From Bradyrhizobium liaoningense (GTDB lineage Bacteria; Pseudomonadota; Alphaproteobacteria; Rhizobiales; Xanthobacteraceae): a DNA stretch of 64,000 bases. The position numbers were made by a program, and so were the translations under genes. Positions within the stretch are counted from its first letter, which is position 1, and each line of letters starts with the position of its first letter. The stretch spans positions 186,001 to 250,000 of the forward strand of contig NZ_JAFCJS010000006.1 in assembly GCF_018130825.1 (NCBI RefSeq), in the 5' to 3' direction. This document shows, piece after piece, positions 34,370 through 42,626 of this stretch. The notes beneath the pieces were generated by a model. That model had not been told where the DNA came from. It searched no databases and was given only the letters and a program-made list of their open reading frames with translations.

Positions 34370-35920
34370 ATGGGAACCGACGTGAACGTTCAGCCCGGTC
34401 ACGGCAAAGCCGGACGTCAGCCGACGCGACAATTTCTGGATACGCTTTCCGGACACGACGATCCGGGCATGTTTGGTCGGATGTTTCCGACCCTCGAGCC
34501 GCTCGCGGTCGATGACGGTCCGCTTCATGAACTCGCCGATGCGATGAAGGACCCGGTCCCCGGTGACCCCGCGGGAAACAATGCCAACGTACCCGCAGGC
34601 TTTACCTATCTCGGGCAATTCGTCGATCACGACATCACTCTGGATCTGACCTCCTTTGGCGACAAGGAGGCCGACCCGATGGCTGTTGAGAATTTTCGTA
34701 CACCGGCGCTCGATCTCGACAGCGTGTACGGTCTTGGTCCGGACGGAAGCCGTCACCTCTACGCGCGCAACTCGGCGAGCGACAACGGCAAGACCCCGGG
34801 TCCGAAACTCCTGATCGGCAAGACCGTCAACGTCGACAGCATCACGGGAGATCATCGCAACGATCTGCCGCGCAGTCCCGAGGGCTTTGCCCTGATCGGC
34901 GATCATCGCAACGACGAGAACCTGCTCGTCGCGCAAACCCATCTTGCGATGCTCAAATTTCACAACAAGGTCTGCGATCAGCTTGCGGCGTCAGGCAAGC
35001 CGCCCGGAGAGATATTCGAGGAGGCGCGCCGGATCGTGACCTGGCACTATCAATGGATCGTCCTGCACGATTTTGTCGAGCGGATCACCGAGAAGGGGCT
35101 GGTTGCGAAGATTCTGGAGCAGGGGCGGCGCTTCTACCGCTTCAAGAAGACGCCCTATATGCCGGTCGAGTTCTCCGCGGCCGTCTATCGTCTCGGCCAC
35201 AGCATGGTTCGCCAGGTCTACAGCCACAACAGAATCTTCACGCCCGGGCCGGGCGGCCTTACCCCCGCGACGCTCGACCTGCTGTTCAGGTTTACCGGGC
35301 TCTCTGGCGGAATCATCGGAGATCTCGCCCCCAATCCGATCCAGCCGCCGCTTCCTCTTCCGGTGCTTTCGAGCAACTGGATCATCGACTGGCGGCGCTT
35401 CTATGCGGTCCTGCCGTCCAATCCGCCGGGTGTGGCGCTGAATTCATCCCGCAAGATCGACCCGTTCGTCGTGCCGCAACTCCACACCTTGCCGGGTGAC
35501 GGCGGCAGCCTGCCGTTCCGCAACCTCAAGCGCGGCGTGCTGCTGGGATTGCCGTCCGGCCAGGATGTGGCCAAGGCGATGAAGATCAAGAATCCGCTGA
35601 CGCCGGCCGAAATCTCGAAGGGAAGCGACGGTGCGGTGGCGAAGAAGCATGGCCTGCACGAGCACACCCCGCTCTGGTACTACATCCTCAAGGAGGCGGA
35701 GCAGCGCGGCAGCGGTGAAAGGCTGGGGCCGGTCGGCGCGACGTTGCTCGCCGAGGTCTTTGTCGGCCTCGTCCATGGCGATCACCAGTCGTACCTTTGG
35801 GTCAAGGGCAAGAACTGGAAGCCGACACTTCCGTCGCAGGTGCCGGGTGAATTCACCATGGCCGACCTGTTGCGCTTCGTCGGGGATATCAGCCCGATCG
35901 ACGGCATCTCGACCGTCTAG
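34370..35920 (+). CDS. Animal-type haem peroxidase
   Basis: 516 residues. FTYLGQFVDHDITLD carries the distal histidine (His87) and YRLGHSMVRQVYSHN the proximal histidine (His277), the pattern of the cyclooxygenase/myeloperoxidase superfamily found in some bacteria. Calcium-site aspartates follow the distal His. No signal peptide is evident, so export would need another route. AAGGAG lies just before the ATG at 34370; an earlier in-frame start lacks such a site. The 200-nt upstream region is unusually AT-rich. A hairpin terminator follows. It may make reactive halogen or lipid-oxidation products; substrate unknown. Confidence 0.88.
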   Translation: MGTDVNVQPGHGKAGRQPTRQFLDTLSGHDDPGMFGRMFPTLEPLAVDDGPLHELADAMKDPVPGDPAGNNANVPAGFTYLGQFVDHDITLDLTSFGDKEADPMAVENFRTPALDLDSVYGLGPDGSRHLYARNSASDNGKTPGPKLLIGKTVNVDSITGDHRNDLPRSPEGFALIGDHRNDENLLVAQTHLAMLKFHNKVCDQLAASGKPPGEIFEEARRIVTWHYQWIVLHDFVERITEKGLVAKILEQGRRFYRFKKTPYMPVEFSAAVYRLGHSMVRQVYSHNRIFTPGPGGLTPATLDLLFRFTGLSGGIIGDLAPNPIQPPLPLPVLSSNWIIDWRRFYAVLPSNPPGVALNSSRKIDPFVVPQLHTLPGDGGSLPFRNLKRGVLLGLPSGQDVAKAMKIKNPLTPAEISKGSDGAVAKKHGLHEHTPLWYYILKEAEQRGSGERLGPVGATLLAEVFVGLVHGDHQSYLWVKGKNWKPTLPSQVPGEFTMADLLRFVGDISPIDGISTV

Positions 35921-35942
35921 GTGCTTGGCGACACGAGCGAGG

Positions 35943-35963
35943 CTGGGCCGCGAAGCGGCCCAG
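35943..35963. terminator. Bidirectional hairpin terminator
   Basis: CTGGGCCGC-GAA-GCGGCCCAG, a perfect 9-bp stem with a 3-nt loop, between the convergent haem peroxidase and metallo-hydrolase genes; TT follows on the plus strand. Confidence 0.8.
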
Positions 35964-35982
35964 TTCGCACAAGCGTAGCTAC

Positions 35983-36900
35983 TCAGTAGTCCCAGAACAC
36001 CGGCACCCAACGATAGGCGTCGCCATCAACCGCCACCCGGCCCACGGACGGGAACGGCAGGTGGGTGGCGACCAGCATCTCGCCGGTCTCGGCAAGCTCT
36101 CGCAGCAGACGGATACGAACGCGCGCCGCTTCTTCGGGGTCGTGTTCGAAACCGTTGTGCCAGTCGGGCTGCTCGAAGCCGACGGCAAACACGGCATCGC
36201 CGGCGAATGTCAGCGCGTCACCGCCGGAGGCGATGCGAACCACGCTGTGTCCGGGGGTGTGGCCGCCGGTGCGACGGGCGACGACGCCGGGCGCAATCTC
36301 CTGCGTCTCATCGAATGTCCGCAGCTGACTGCCGTACTTCTTCACGAACCGCTTGGCGGTGGCGCGAAGCGCGTCCGGGAATCCCTGCGGCATGTTGGTG
36401 TGCGAGAAATCGGGCGCCTCCCAGAACTTGACCTCTGCGGCCGCGACGTGGATACGCAGGTCCTTGCGCAGCCGTTCCTTCACGCCGTCGACGAGCAGGC
36501 CGCCGATGTGGTCCATGTGCAGATGGGTCAGCACCAGGTCGGTCACGGACGCAAGATCGATCCCGGCAGCTTCCAGCCGCTTGATCAACTGCCCGGCCCG
36601 CGGCAGGTGCAAGTTCGGGTCGGAGCCGAGGCCGGCGTCGATCAGGATGGTCTTGCCACCGCTGCGCACCATGACCGCATTCAGCGCCCAGTCGAACGCG
36701 TCCTGCGGCAGGAACATGTCGTGCAGCCAGGCCGCACGCTCGGCCGGGGCGGCGTTGTGCGCCAGCATCGTGGTCGGCAGCGGCAGCACGCCGTCGCTGA
36801 CCACCAGCACGTCGATGTCGCCGATCTTGAGCGCGTAGCGTGACGGCACGAGCTCTTCGGGGCCCGATGACTGGGGATATGAGGTGTTGTGCAGGTTCAT
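35983..36900 (-). CDS. Metallo-beta-lactamase-fold hydrolase
   Basis: 305 residues from MNLHNTSYPQ. The zinc motif HxHxDH is in LTHLHMDHIGG; later ligands are in GHTPGHS and FAGDAVF. The sequence falls in the lactonase-like/Zn-hydrolase group rather than true beta-lactamases; a quorum-signal lactonase role is possible but unproven. AGGAGACGAAC before the ATG fixes the start. It follows the NDH-2-like flavoprotein gene by 90 nt on the minus strand and the two are probably cotranscribed. Confidence 0.87.
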   Translation of the reverse strand: MNLHNTSYPQSSGPEELVPSRYALKIGDIDVLVVSDGVLPLPTTMLAHNAAPAERAAWLHDMFLPQDAFDWALNAVMVRSGGKTILIDAGLGSDPNLHLPRAGQLIKRLEAAGIDLASVTDLVLTHLHMDHIGGLLVDGVKERLRKDLRIHVAAAEVKFWEAPDFSHTNMPQGFPDALRATAKRFVKKYGSQLRTFDETQEIAPGVVARRTGGHTPGHSVVRIASGGDALTFAGDAVFAVGFEQPDWHNGFEHDPEEAARVRIRLLRELAETGEMLVATHLPFPSVGRVAVDGDAYRWVPVFWDY

Positions 36901-36990
36901 GTTCGTCTCCTGTTTCATGGAAGGCTTCTGGCTGGTCCTGGTTGAACGGTCCGCGCAGCCAGGACGCGCGGCCGCCATCGCTTCGCGCGT

Positions 36991-38196
36991 CTAGAGATCG
37001 GTCACACGTTCCGGATCGGCCGACGCGAGCGCAGCTGCGCGCTCGGCCTTCGGCGGATAGATCCAGACGGTGTTGATCTCCCGCTTCGTCTTCTTGGCGA
37101 CATCGCCGACCATCTCGACCTTGCGCTCCCAGCCGCGCGTGAACAGCGCGCCGGCTTCGCCGAGGTCGAGGCAGGTGACATAGGGCTTCTGGTGGTAGGG
37201 CCTGGTCGGAACGCCGAGCAGCTCGGCGGCGGCATTGTTGCCGGCAAAGGCGCCCATGCGCGTGGCGTGCTGGCACGACATCAGCGCGTAATTGCCCTCG
37301 TCGTCGCAGGCGGCCCGCGCGGCATCGCCGGTGGCGAAGACGCCGGCGACACCGGGTACGCGCAGATCGCGATCCACCAGCAGCCGGCCGAAATTGTCGC
37401 GCTCGGCAGGAATCTGCGCGGTCAGCGGCGCCGCACGGATGCCGGCGGCCCAGACCACCGTCTCGGTTTCGATGTGCTCGCCGGTCGACAGCGTCACACC
37501 GGATCTGTCGAGCGAGGCGACGCAGGCCCCGAGGCGGCTCTCGACGCCGAGCTTGCGCAGCGCATCCTCGATGAGCGGACGGGGGCCTTCACCCATATCG
37601 GGAGCGATCGCGCCGTTGCGCTCGACGATGATCACGCGTGCCGTCGAATCCTTGCCGAAGATCTCGCGCAGGCGCGCGGGCAGCTCGGTTGCGGCCTCGA
37701 TGCCCGTGAAGCCGCCGCCGGCGACGACGACCGTATCGCGTCCGTTGACGGCCGGCCGGTCGGCGAGACCGTGCAGATGCTTGTCAAGCGCGACGGCGTC
37801 ATCGAGCGAGTCGACGCTGAAACCGTGCTCGGCAAGGCCGGGAATGTCGGGGCGGAACAGGCGGCTGCCGGTTGCGATCACCAGACGGTCGTAGGACAGC
37901 GTCTTGCGCGTGTCCCGGGACGTCGTGACCTGCACCGTCCGCGCCTCGGTGTTGACGGTCTCGGCGTTGCCCTGGATGTAGTTGACGTCGATCGCCTTGA
38001 GGACGTCGAGCAGCGGCGCCGTCAGCGTTTCCGGCTTCGGCTCGTAGAGCCGCGGGCGAACCACCAGCGTCGGCTCAGGCGCGATCAGCGCGATCTCGAG
38101 ATCGTCAGGGGAAGCGCCCTGGATGTCGCGCAGGCGGGCGGCGGAGAGGGCGGCATACATGCCGGCAAAGCCGGCGCCGATGATGAGCAGTCGCAT
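36991..38196 (-). CDS. NDH-2-like FAD-dependent NAD(P)H oxidoreductase
   Basis: 401 residues from MRLLIIGAGFAGMYAA. Two dinucleotide folds: GAGFAGMYAA at the N-terminus for FAD and VVAGGGFTGIEAATEL near residue 160 for NAD(P)H, plus the FAD-closing VFATGDAARA. Type-2 NADH dehydrogenases and related sulfide/quinone or coenzyme A disulfide reductases share this layout; the exact acceptor is not clear. It is upstream of the metallo-hydrolase gene on the minus strand. Confidence 0.88.
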   Translation of the reverse strand: MRLLIIGAGFAGMYAALSAARLRDIQGASPDDLEIALIAPEPTLVVRPRLYEPKPETLTAPLLDVLKAIDVNYIQGNAETVNTEARTVQVTTSRDTRKTLSYDRLVIATGSRLFRPDIPGLAEHGFSVDSLDDAVALDKHLHGLADRPAVNGRDTVVVAGGGFTGIEAATELPARLREIFGKDSTARVIIVERNGAIAPDMGEGPRPLIEDALRKLGVESRLGACVASLDRSGVTLSTGEHIETETVVWAAGIRAAPLTAQIPAERDNFGRLLVDRDLRVPGVAGVFATGDAARAACDDEGNYALMSCQHATRMGAFAGNNAAAELLGVPTRPYHQKPYVTCLDLGEAGALFTRGWERKVEMVGDVAKKTKREINTVWIYPPKAERAAALASADPERVTDL

Positions 38197-38316
38197 GTGG
38201 TTCACTCCTAAGTTTGGTGATCGGGACAGACATGCGTCGTCGCGGCCGCCCAAGGTCGGCGGAACCTGCTGCGATCGGCGAAGACGCGAAGAGGTGAGAC
38301 GGTGGACGCTGCGGCC

Positions 38317-38598
38317 TTACGGGGCAGTGCAGCTCGGCAGTGACGACAGCAGCGCGGGGCTGCCACAGGCCGCCTGGCAGCCTCTCGGGCTCGATGGCCA
38401 GCCGCGCAGGGCGACCGGCACTGAAGCTTTCCTCGGCCAATCATGATTGATCAGGATTGACGTCAGGAGACTGGCGTTCTGCGCCGGCGCCTCTTCGGCC
38501 GTCGGCGAGGTGAAACGCACGGTCAGTGAGAGCCCGTACAGGAGCGCCGTTGCGATGGCTTTGCGGCGCGGTGCGATTGCAAGGCGTTTCCAGTCCAT
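38317..38598 (-). CDS. Small putative exported protein
   Basis: 93 residues: MDWKRLAIAPRRKAIATALLYGLSL forms a positively charged start followed by a hydrophobic stretch like a signal anchor; the rest is Ala/Pro/Ser-rich with several cysteines near the C-terminus. GGAGACGAACA directly before the ATG is almost the same as the site of the metallo-hydrolase gene (AGGAGACGAAC). It lies between the AraC regulator and the flavoprotein gene on the same strand. No family recognised. Confidence 0.55.
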   Translation of the reverse strand: MDWKRLAIAPRRKAIATALLYGLSLTVRFTSPTAEEAPAQNASLLTSILINHDWPRKASVPVALRGWPSSPRGCQAACGSPALLSSLPSCTAP

Positions 38599-38695
38599 TG
38601 TTCGTCTCCGTCCGCGTGATCCGTTCCTGCGTTGTTTAGCGAACCAGAAATCCGACTGCCCCAGAGCGATTGCCGTCCCTGTCGCGGGATTGCTG

Positions 38696-39655
38696 CTACC
38701 GCGTCCGTCTGCGCCAATCGCTCGGCGTTTCGCCCGTCAGCTTCTTGAACGCCGCGGCGAAGGCGGTCTGGGTGGAATAGCCGAGCGCGGCGGCGATCGA
38801 GACGACCGATTCGTTGCTCTCGCGCAGCATGTTCATGGCCTGCTCGAGCCGGTGCTGGCGCAGCCAGGCGTGCGGCGAGAGTCCGGTGCTCTCCTTGAAG
38901 GACCGGCAGAAATGGAAGCGCGACAGACCGGCGTCGGACGCGAGCGCCGAGAGTGAGACGTCAGCGTCGCTGTCGGAGCGCAGGCGTTCGATGGCCCGGC
39001 GCAGCACTGAAGGCGAGAGGCCGCCGACGATCGGTTGCGGCGCGGCCGGCACGCCGGCATGGGCGGCGAGCACGCGCGTGGCGAGGAGATCGGTCAGTTG
39101 CTGCCTGAACAGCGTGTCGAGCGTGGCGCTGCCTTCGAGCGAGTCGGCTGCGCTCAGCAGCAGGCGGGAGGTGATGCCGTCGGGATGCCCGGTTCTTTCC
39201 AGGAGGTCGCCGGGGCTCGCCGTGCTGGCCTCGTCGGCGATGCGCAGCAGCGTTCGCTGCGGAAGATAGAGCTGAACCACATGCATGGACCGGTGAATGT
39301 CCCATCGCGAGGTCGATCCGGCCGGAATGATCGTGACGACGCCGGGTCGCGCCGTGCTGATCGCGGCCGATCTTCCGCTGCGCCGCTCCAGCGCCTGTGA
39401 GCCGGCGGGATAGGCCATGATGACGTGATCGACCATGGGTTCGACCACGTCGTGCAACGGCTCGTGCTTCCAATAGGCGATGGTGCCGCTCTGGGAATCG
39501 GAGGCCATGCGAAGCGGCGTCGTCTTGAGCACGCGCGCCATCTCCGCATCGGCAGCGCGCAGCTCGGAAGTCGCGCCATTGTCCGGCTTCGTAAGGGATG
39601 TGGGTGGCAAGCCCTTGGGCGGGGGATTGCGCATGAGTGCGGTGCTCCCGATCAT
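38696..39655 (-). CDS. AraC-family transcriptional regulator
   Basis: 319 residues from MIGSTALMRNPP. The C-terminal two-HTH domain is clear: ALASDAGLSRFHFCRSFKESTGLSPHAWL and SIAAALGYSTQTAFAAAFKKLTGETPSDWRR. The N-terminal 200 residues are a ligand-binding region without a recognised fold. AGGAGGAGCC precedes the ATG; two other in-frame starts up to 39688 are less good. It is likely to control the minus-strand genes that follow (small protein, flavoprotein, metallo-hydrolase). Confidence 0.9.
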   Translation of the reverse strand: MIGSTALMRNPPPKGLPPTSLTKPDNGATSELRAADAEMARVLKTTPLRMASDSQSGTIAYWKHEPLHDVVEPMVDHVIMAYPAGSQALERRSGRSAAISTARPGVVTIIPAGSTSRWDIHRSMHVVQLYLPQRTLLRIADEASTASPGDLLERTGHPDGITSRLLLSAADSLEGSATLDTLFRQQLTDLLATRVLAAHAGVPAAPQPIVGGLSPSVLRRAIERLRSDSDADVSLSALASDAGLSRFHFCRSFKESTGLSPHAWLRQHRLEQAMNMLRESNESVVSIAAALGYSTQTAFAAAFKKLTGETPSDWRRRTR

Positions 39656-39948
39656 TGTGCGGCTCCTCCTGATCGTCTCAGGTTGCACATCAGTCGTCCG
39701 TATTTGTACGGGTCGGGGCGTGTTCTATGCGCGTGACGGAACAGCGTCTTTCCTGAAGCGGCCGTGCTTTGTCCGATCCTGCTCAGGGCAGGTGCGCGTT
39801 TTCGCAAACGCACGCCGGGCGGCGTCGCTGTGTTGAACGGACATCGCGCGAAAAGGCGTCAAAAGCCGTTGAAATGGCTTGTGAAAGACCGCTTGCTACG
39901 AGGAGCGCGAGCAGGTCGGCACCGCTGCTCGATTGTCGACGACACGCC

Positions 39949-41082
39949 TCAGCGCGCGGCAAAGTGCCCGAGCGCCTCACGGTCGATCTCGATCCCGAGT
40001 CCCGGTCCGTCGGGGACGCGCACGACGCCATTCGCGTGCGCGATCGGCTTTTTCAGGATCGCCTGACGGATCGGATGTTCGGTGCGGTCGAACTCGAGCA
40101 TCGGCTCCAGCGGTGCGAGCGACGTCGGCGTGTGCGACGGCAGCACGGCGAGGAGCTGGAGCGAGGCTGCGATCGCAATCCCGGTGCCCCAGACATGCGG
40201 ATTGTAACGGATGCCGAAGGCCTCGCTCATGTCGGCGATCTTCTTGCATTCGGTGAGGCCGCCGGCGGCGCAGGTGTCGGGCTGGGCGATGTCGAGCGCA
40301 TGCGAGGCGAACAGGTCGCGGAAGCCGAAGCGCGTGAATTCGCATTCGCCGCCGGCGACCGGAATGGACAGCGCGGACTTCACCGCGCGATATCCGGCGA
40401 TGTCCTCCGGCGGCACCGGCTCCTCGAACCAGCCGATGTCATGACGCTCGATCAGGCGGCCGAGGCGGATCGCCGCGACCGCGTCATAGGCGTGGTTCGC
40501 ATCCACCATCAGCGCAACATCGGGGCCGATCGCCTCGCGCACCGCGCGCGTGACGGTGGCATCCTCCGCGATGCCGAAGCCGACCTTCAGCTTCACGGCG
40601 CGAAAACCTTCCGCGACATAGCCGGCTGCTTCCTCCGGCAGGTATTCGAGCGGATCGCCTGTCTTGCGCCGGTAGAGTCCGGTCGCGTAGGCCTGCACCT
40701 CTTGACGCGAAGCGCCGCCGAGAAGCTGATACGCGGGGACACCGAAATGCTTGCCCTTGATGTCCCACAGCGCGATGTCGATGCCGCTCAGGCCCTGGAT
40801 CACGACGCCCTTCTGGCCGTGATCGCGCAGACGCGCATAGACCGTCTGCCACAACACGTCGGTGCAGAGCGGGTCTTCGCCGATCAGCCACGGCGCGATG
40901 GTCTGCACGACGGCCGCCGTGATCCGCGCAGGTCCGTAGCATTCGCCCCAGCCGGTGAGCCCCGCGTCGGTCTCGATCTCGACCAGCATTGCGGTGCGGG
41001 TGTCGTACCAGGCGCGCGAATAGGCGAAAGGCTGCGAAAGCTTTGCCTCGAGGATGTGGGTCCGAACGCTCGTGATCTTCAT
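39949..41082 (-). CDS. Mandelate racemase/muconate-lactonizing enzyme family protein
   Basis: 377 residues of the enolase superfamily. The N-terminal capping domain is followed by a barrel with the KxK base motif AVKLKVGFG, metal ligands in MVDANHAYD, FEEPVPPED and GGECEF, and a later HVWGTGIA histidine. Such enzymes take a proton from the carbon next to a carboxylate (sugar-acid dehydratases, cycloisomerases, racemases); the substrate is unknown. The divergent interval to AraC (39656-39948) shows nothing. Its ATG overlaps the stop of its LysR neighbour (4 nt), so the regulator gene is translated first. Confidence 0.9.
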   Translation of the reverse strand: MKITSVRTHILEAKLSQPFAYSRAWYDTRTAMLVEIETDAGLTGWGECYGPARITAAVVQTIAPWLIGEDPLCTDVLWQTVYARLRDHGQKGVVIQGLSGIDIALWDIKGKHFGVPAYQLLGGASRQEVQAYATGLYRRKTGDPLEYLPEEAAGYVAEGFRAVKLKVGFGIAEDATVTRAVREAIGPDVALMVDANHAYDAVAAIRLGRLIERHDIGWFEEPVPPEDIAGYRAVKSALSIPVAGGECEFTRFGFRDLFASHALDIAQPDTCAAGGLTECKKIADMSEAFGIRYNPHVWGTGIAIAASLQLLAVLPSHTPTSLAPLEPMLEFDRTEHPIRQAILKKPIAHANGVVRVPDGPGLGIEIDREALGHFAAR

Positions 41083-42002
41083 GGGGTCTTCTCCCTTCTC
41101 GTTTTCACGCCTGACGTCTCGAACAGCAACGCGCGGATCCAGCGGTGGCCGGGGTCGCGATGGGTGCGATCGTGCCAGGCGGCGATCTTGGCAAAGCCGG
41201 GGATGTCCAGCGGCGGCTTGAGCAGCGTCAGACCGTCGATATCGGCGACCAGACGCCGGGGCACGACGGCGATGAGGTCGCTTGCGCGCAGCACTTCGGG
41301 GAGAACGAGGAAGCTCGCCACCGACAGGCTGACGCGCCGCCGGTGCCCGAGTTTTGCCAGAGCCGTGTCGGTCGTGCCGGTAAAACTGTCGCCGGCATAG
41401 GAGACCAGCGCGTGGTCGAGCGCGCAGAAGCGTTCGAGCGACAGCGTCCTGCGCTTCGCGTCGGGATGATCACGGCGCAGCGCGCAGACATACTGCTCGT
41501 CGAACAGGCGGCGGACATGCAGGTCCGGGGGCGTCGTTTCCGGCGTGAGCAGCGCAAGGTCGAGATCGCCGCGCTCGAACTGGCTGCGCAGCCGGTCGTC
41601 GTCGATCTGGCGCACCGCTACGCGAATATGCGGGGCGCGTGTTCGCAGCGCTGCGAGGAAGGGGACGACGACGGCCCGCAAGGCATAGTCGGTGGCCGCC
41701 AGCGACAGCGTGAAGTTCGCGGCCACAGGCTCGAACGCGCGCGGCCTCAAGAGCGCCTCGACCTCTTGCAGCACCCGCTTGACGGGATCTGCGAGCTCCA
41801 ATGCGCGCGAGGTCGGCACGATGCCGCGTTGGGTGCGGACGAACAGCGGATCGCCGAAACTGTCGCGCAGGCGCGTCAAGGTTCCGCTCATCGCGGGTTG
41901 AGTCAGCGCCAGCCGCGCCGCGGCGCGCGTGACGTTGCGCTCCTCGATCAGCGCATTGAAGGCCTTCAGCAGGTTGAGGTCGAGGGTTCTGATATCGCGC
42001 AT
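41079..42002 (-). CDS. LysR-family transcriptional regulator (NodD/PcaQ-like group)
   Basis: 307 residues from MRDIRTLDLNLLKAFNALI. HTH: NVTRAAARLALTQPAMSGTLTRLRDSFGDPLFVR, followed by the effector domain. It resembles the LysR group that includes NodD and NahR. The start at 42002 is used because the sequence before it (to 42116) is not conserved-like. It is translationally coupled to the enolase-superfamily gene by a 4-nt overlap and divergent from an SRPBCC protein, both candidate targets. Confidence 0.9.
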   Translation of the reverse strand: MRDIRTLDLNLLKAFNALIEERNVTRAAARLALTQPAMSGTLTRLRDSFGDPLFVRTQRGIVPTSRALELADPVKRVLQEVEALLRPRAFEPVAANFTLSLAATDYALRAVVVPFLAALRTRAPHIRVAVRQIDDDRLRSQFERGDLDLALLTPETTPPDLHVRRLFDEQYVCALRRDHPDAKRRTLSLERFCALDHALVSYAGDSFTGTTDTALAKLGHRRRVSLSVASFLVLPEVLRASDLIAVVPRRLVADIDGLTLLKPPLDIPGFAKIAAWHDRTHRDPGHRWIRALLFETSGVKTRREKTP

Positions 42003-42115
42003 GCTGATGATCGTGATCGGAAATGGCGATTGGCGCTGTCCGGACGTAACCCCCATCTGTCGGAAAGTCCAATGGCGAGAACGCCAATCCGATCCGAACG
42101 AAGGATTTCCCTGCA

Positions 42116-42622
42116 ATGAGCGATATCATCTGGCCCGATCAGTACCTGCCGGGTACGACCGACAACTACGTCTCGAACGAGATCATCGTGAAGGGCCTGC
42201 GTGCCGACCAGGTCTGGCAGCAGCTCAACGATACCACGGCCTGGCCGAGCTATTACAGCAACGTCTCGGATATCCGCTTCCACGACGGCAAGGGCTCCGC
42301 ACTGCGTCTAGGGGCACGCTTCCGCTTCACCACCTTCAGCTTTCCGGTGGAGGCCGAAGTGACCGAGTACGAGCCGCCGGCGCCGGGCAAGCCGGCGCGT
42401 GTCGCCTGGCACGGCTGGGTCGAGGGCGATGCCGCGACGCGGCTCGACGTCCACCACGCCTGGCTGATCGAGGATCTCCCCGGCGGCCGCGTCCGCATTC
42501 TCACGCAGGAGACCCAGACCGGCCAGCCGGCGAGGGACCTGGCGCAGACCAGGCCCAATCCGATGCTGAACGCCCATCAGGAATGGATCGAGGGGCTCGC
42601 CGCCGCGGCGCGTCGCAAGTAG
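42116..42622 (+). CDS. SRPBCC (START-like) domain protein
   Basis: 168 residues. A Bet v1/polyketide-cyclase-like fold is suggested by VKGLRADQVWQQLNDTTAWPSYYSNVSDIRF, FRFTTFSFPVEAEVTEYEPP and VHHAWLIEDLPGGRVRILTQET. Such proteins bind small hydrophobic molecules. It is divergent from the LysR gene with 113 nt between them and convergent with the sensor kinase gene, whose stop is 4 nt away. Confidence 0.82.
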   Translation: MSDIIWPDQYLPGTTDNYVSNEIIVKGLRADQVWQQLNDTTAWPSYYSNVSDIRFHDGKGSALRLGARFRFTTFSFPVEAEVTEYEPPAPGKPARVAWHGWVEGDAATRLDVHHAWLIEDLPGGRVRILTQETQTGQPARDLAQTRPNPMLNAHQEWIEGLAAAARRK

Positions 42623-42626
42623 ATCG

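Noticed and set aside
39769..41400. Plus-strand open frame of 543 codons over the enolase-superfamily gene
   Set aside because: The minus-strand genes here have clear motifs and coupled overlaps; the plus frame is low-complexity and has none.
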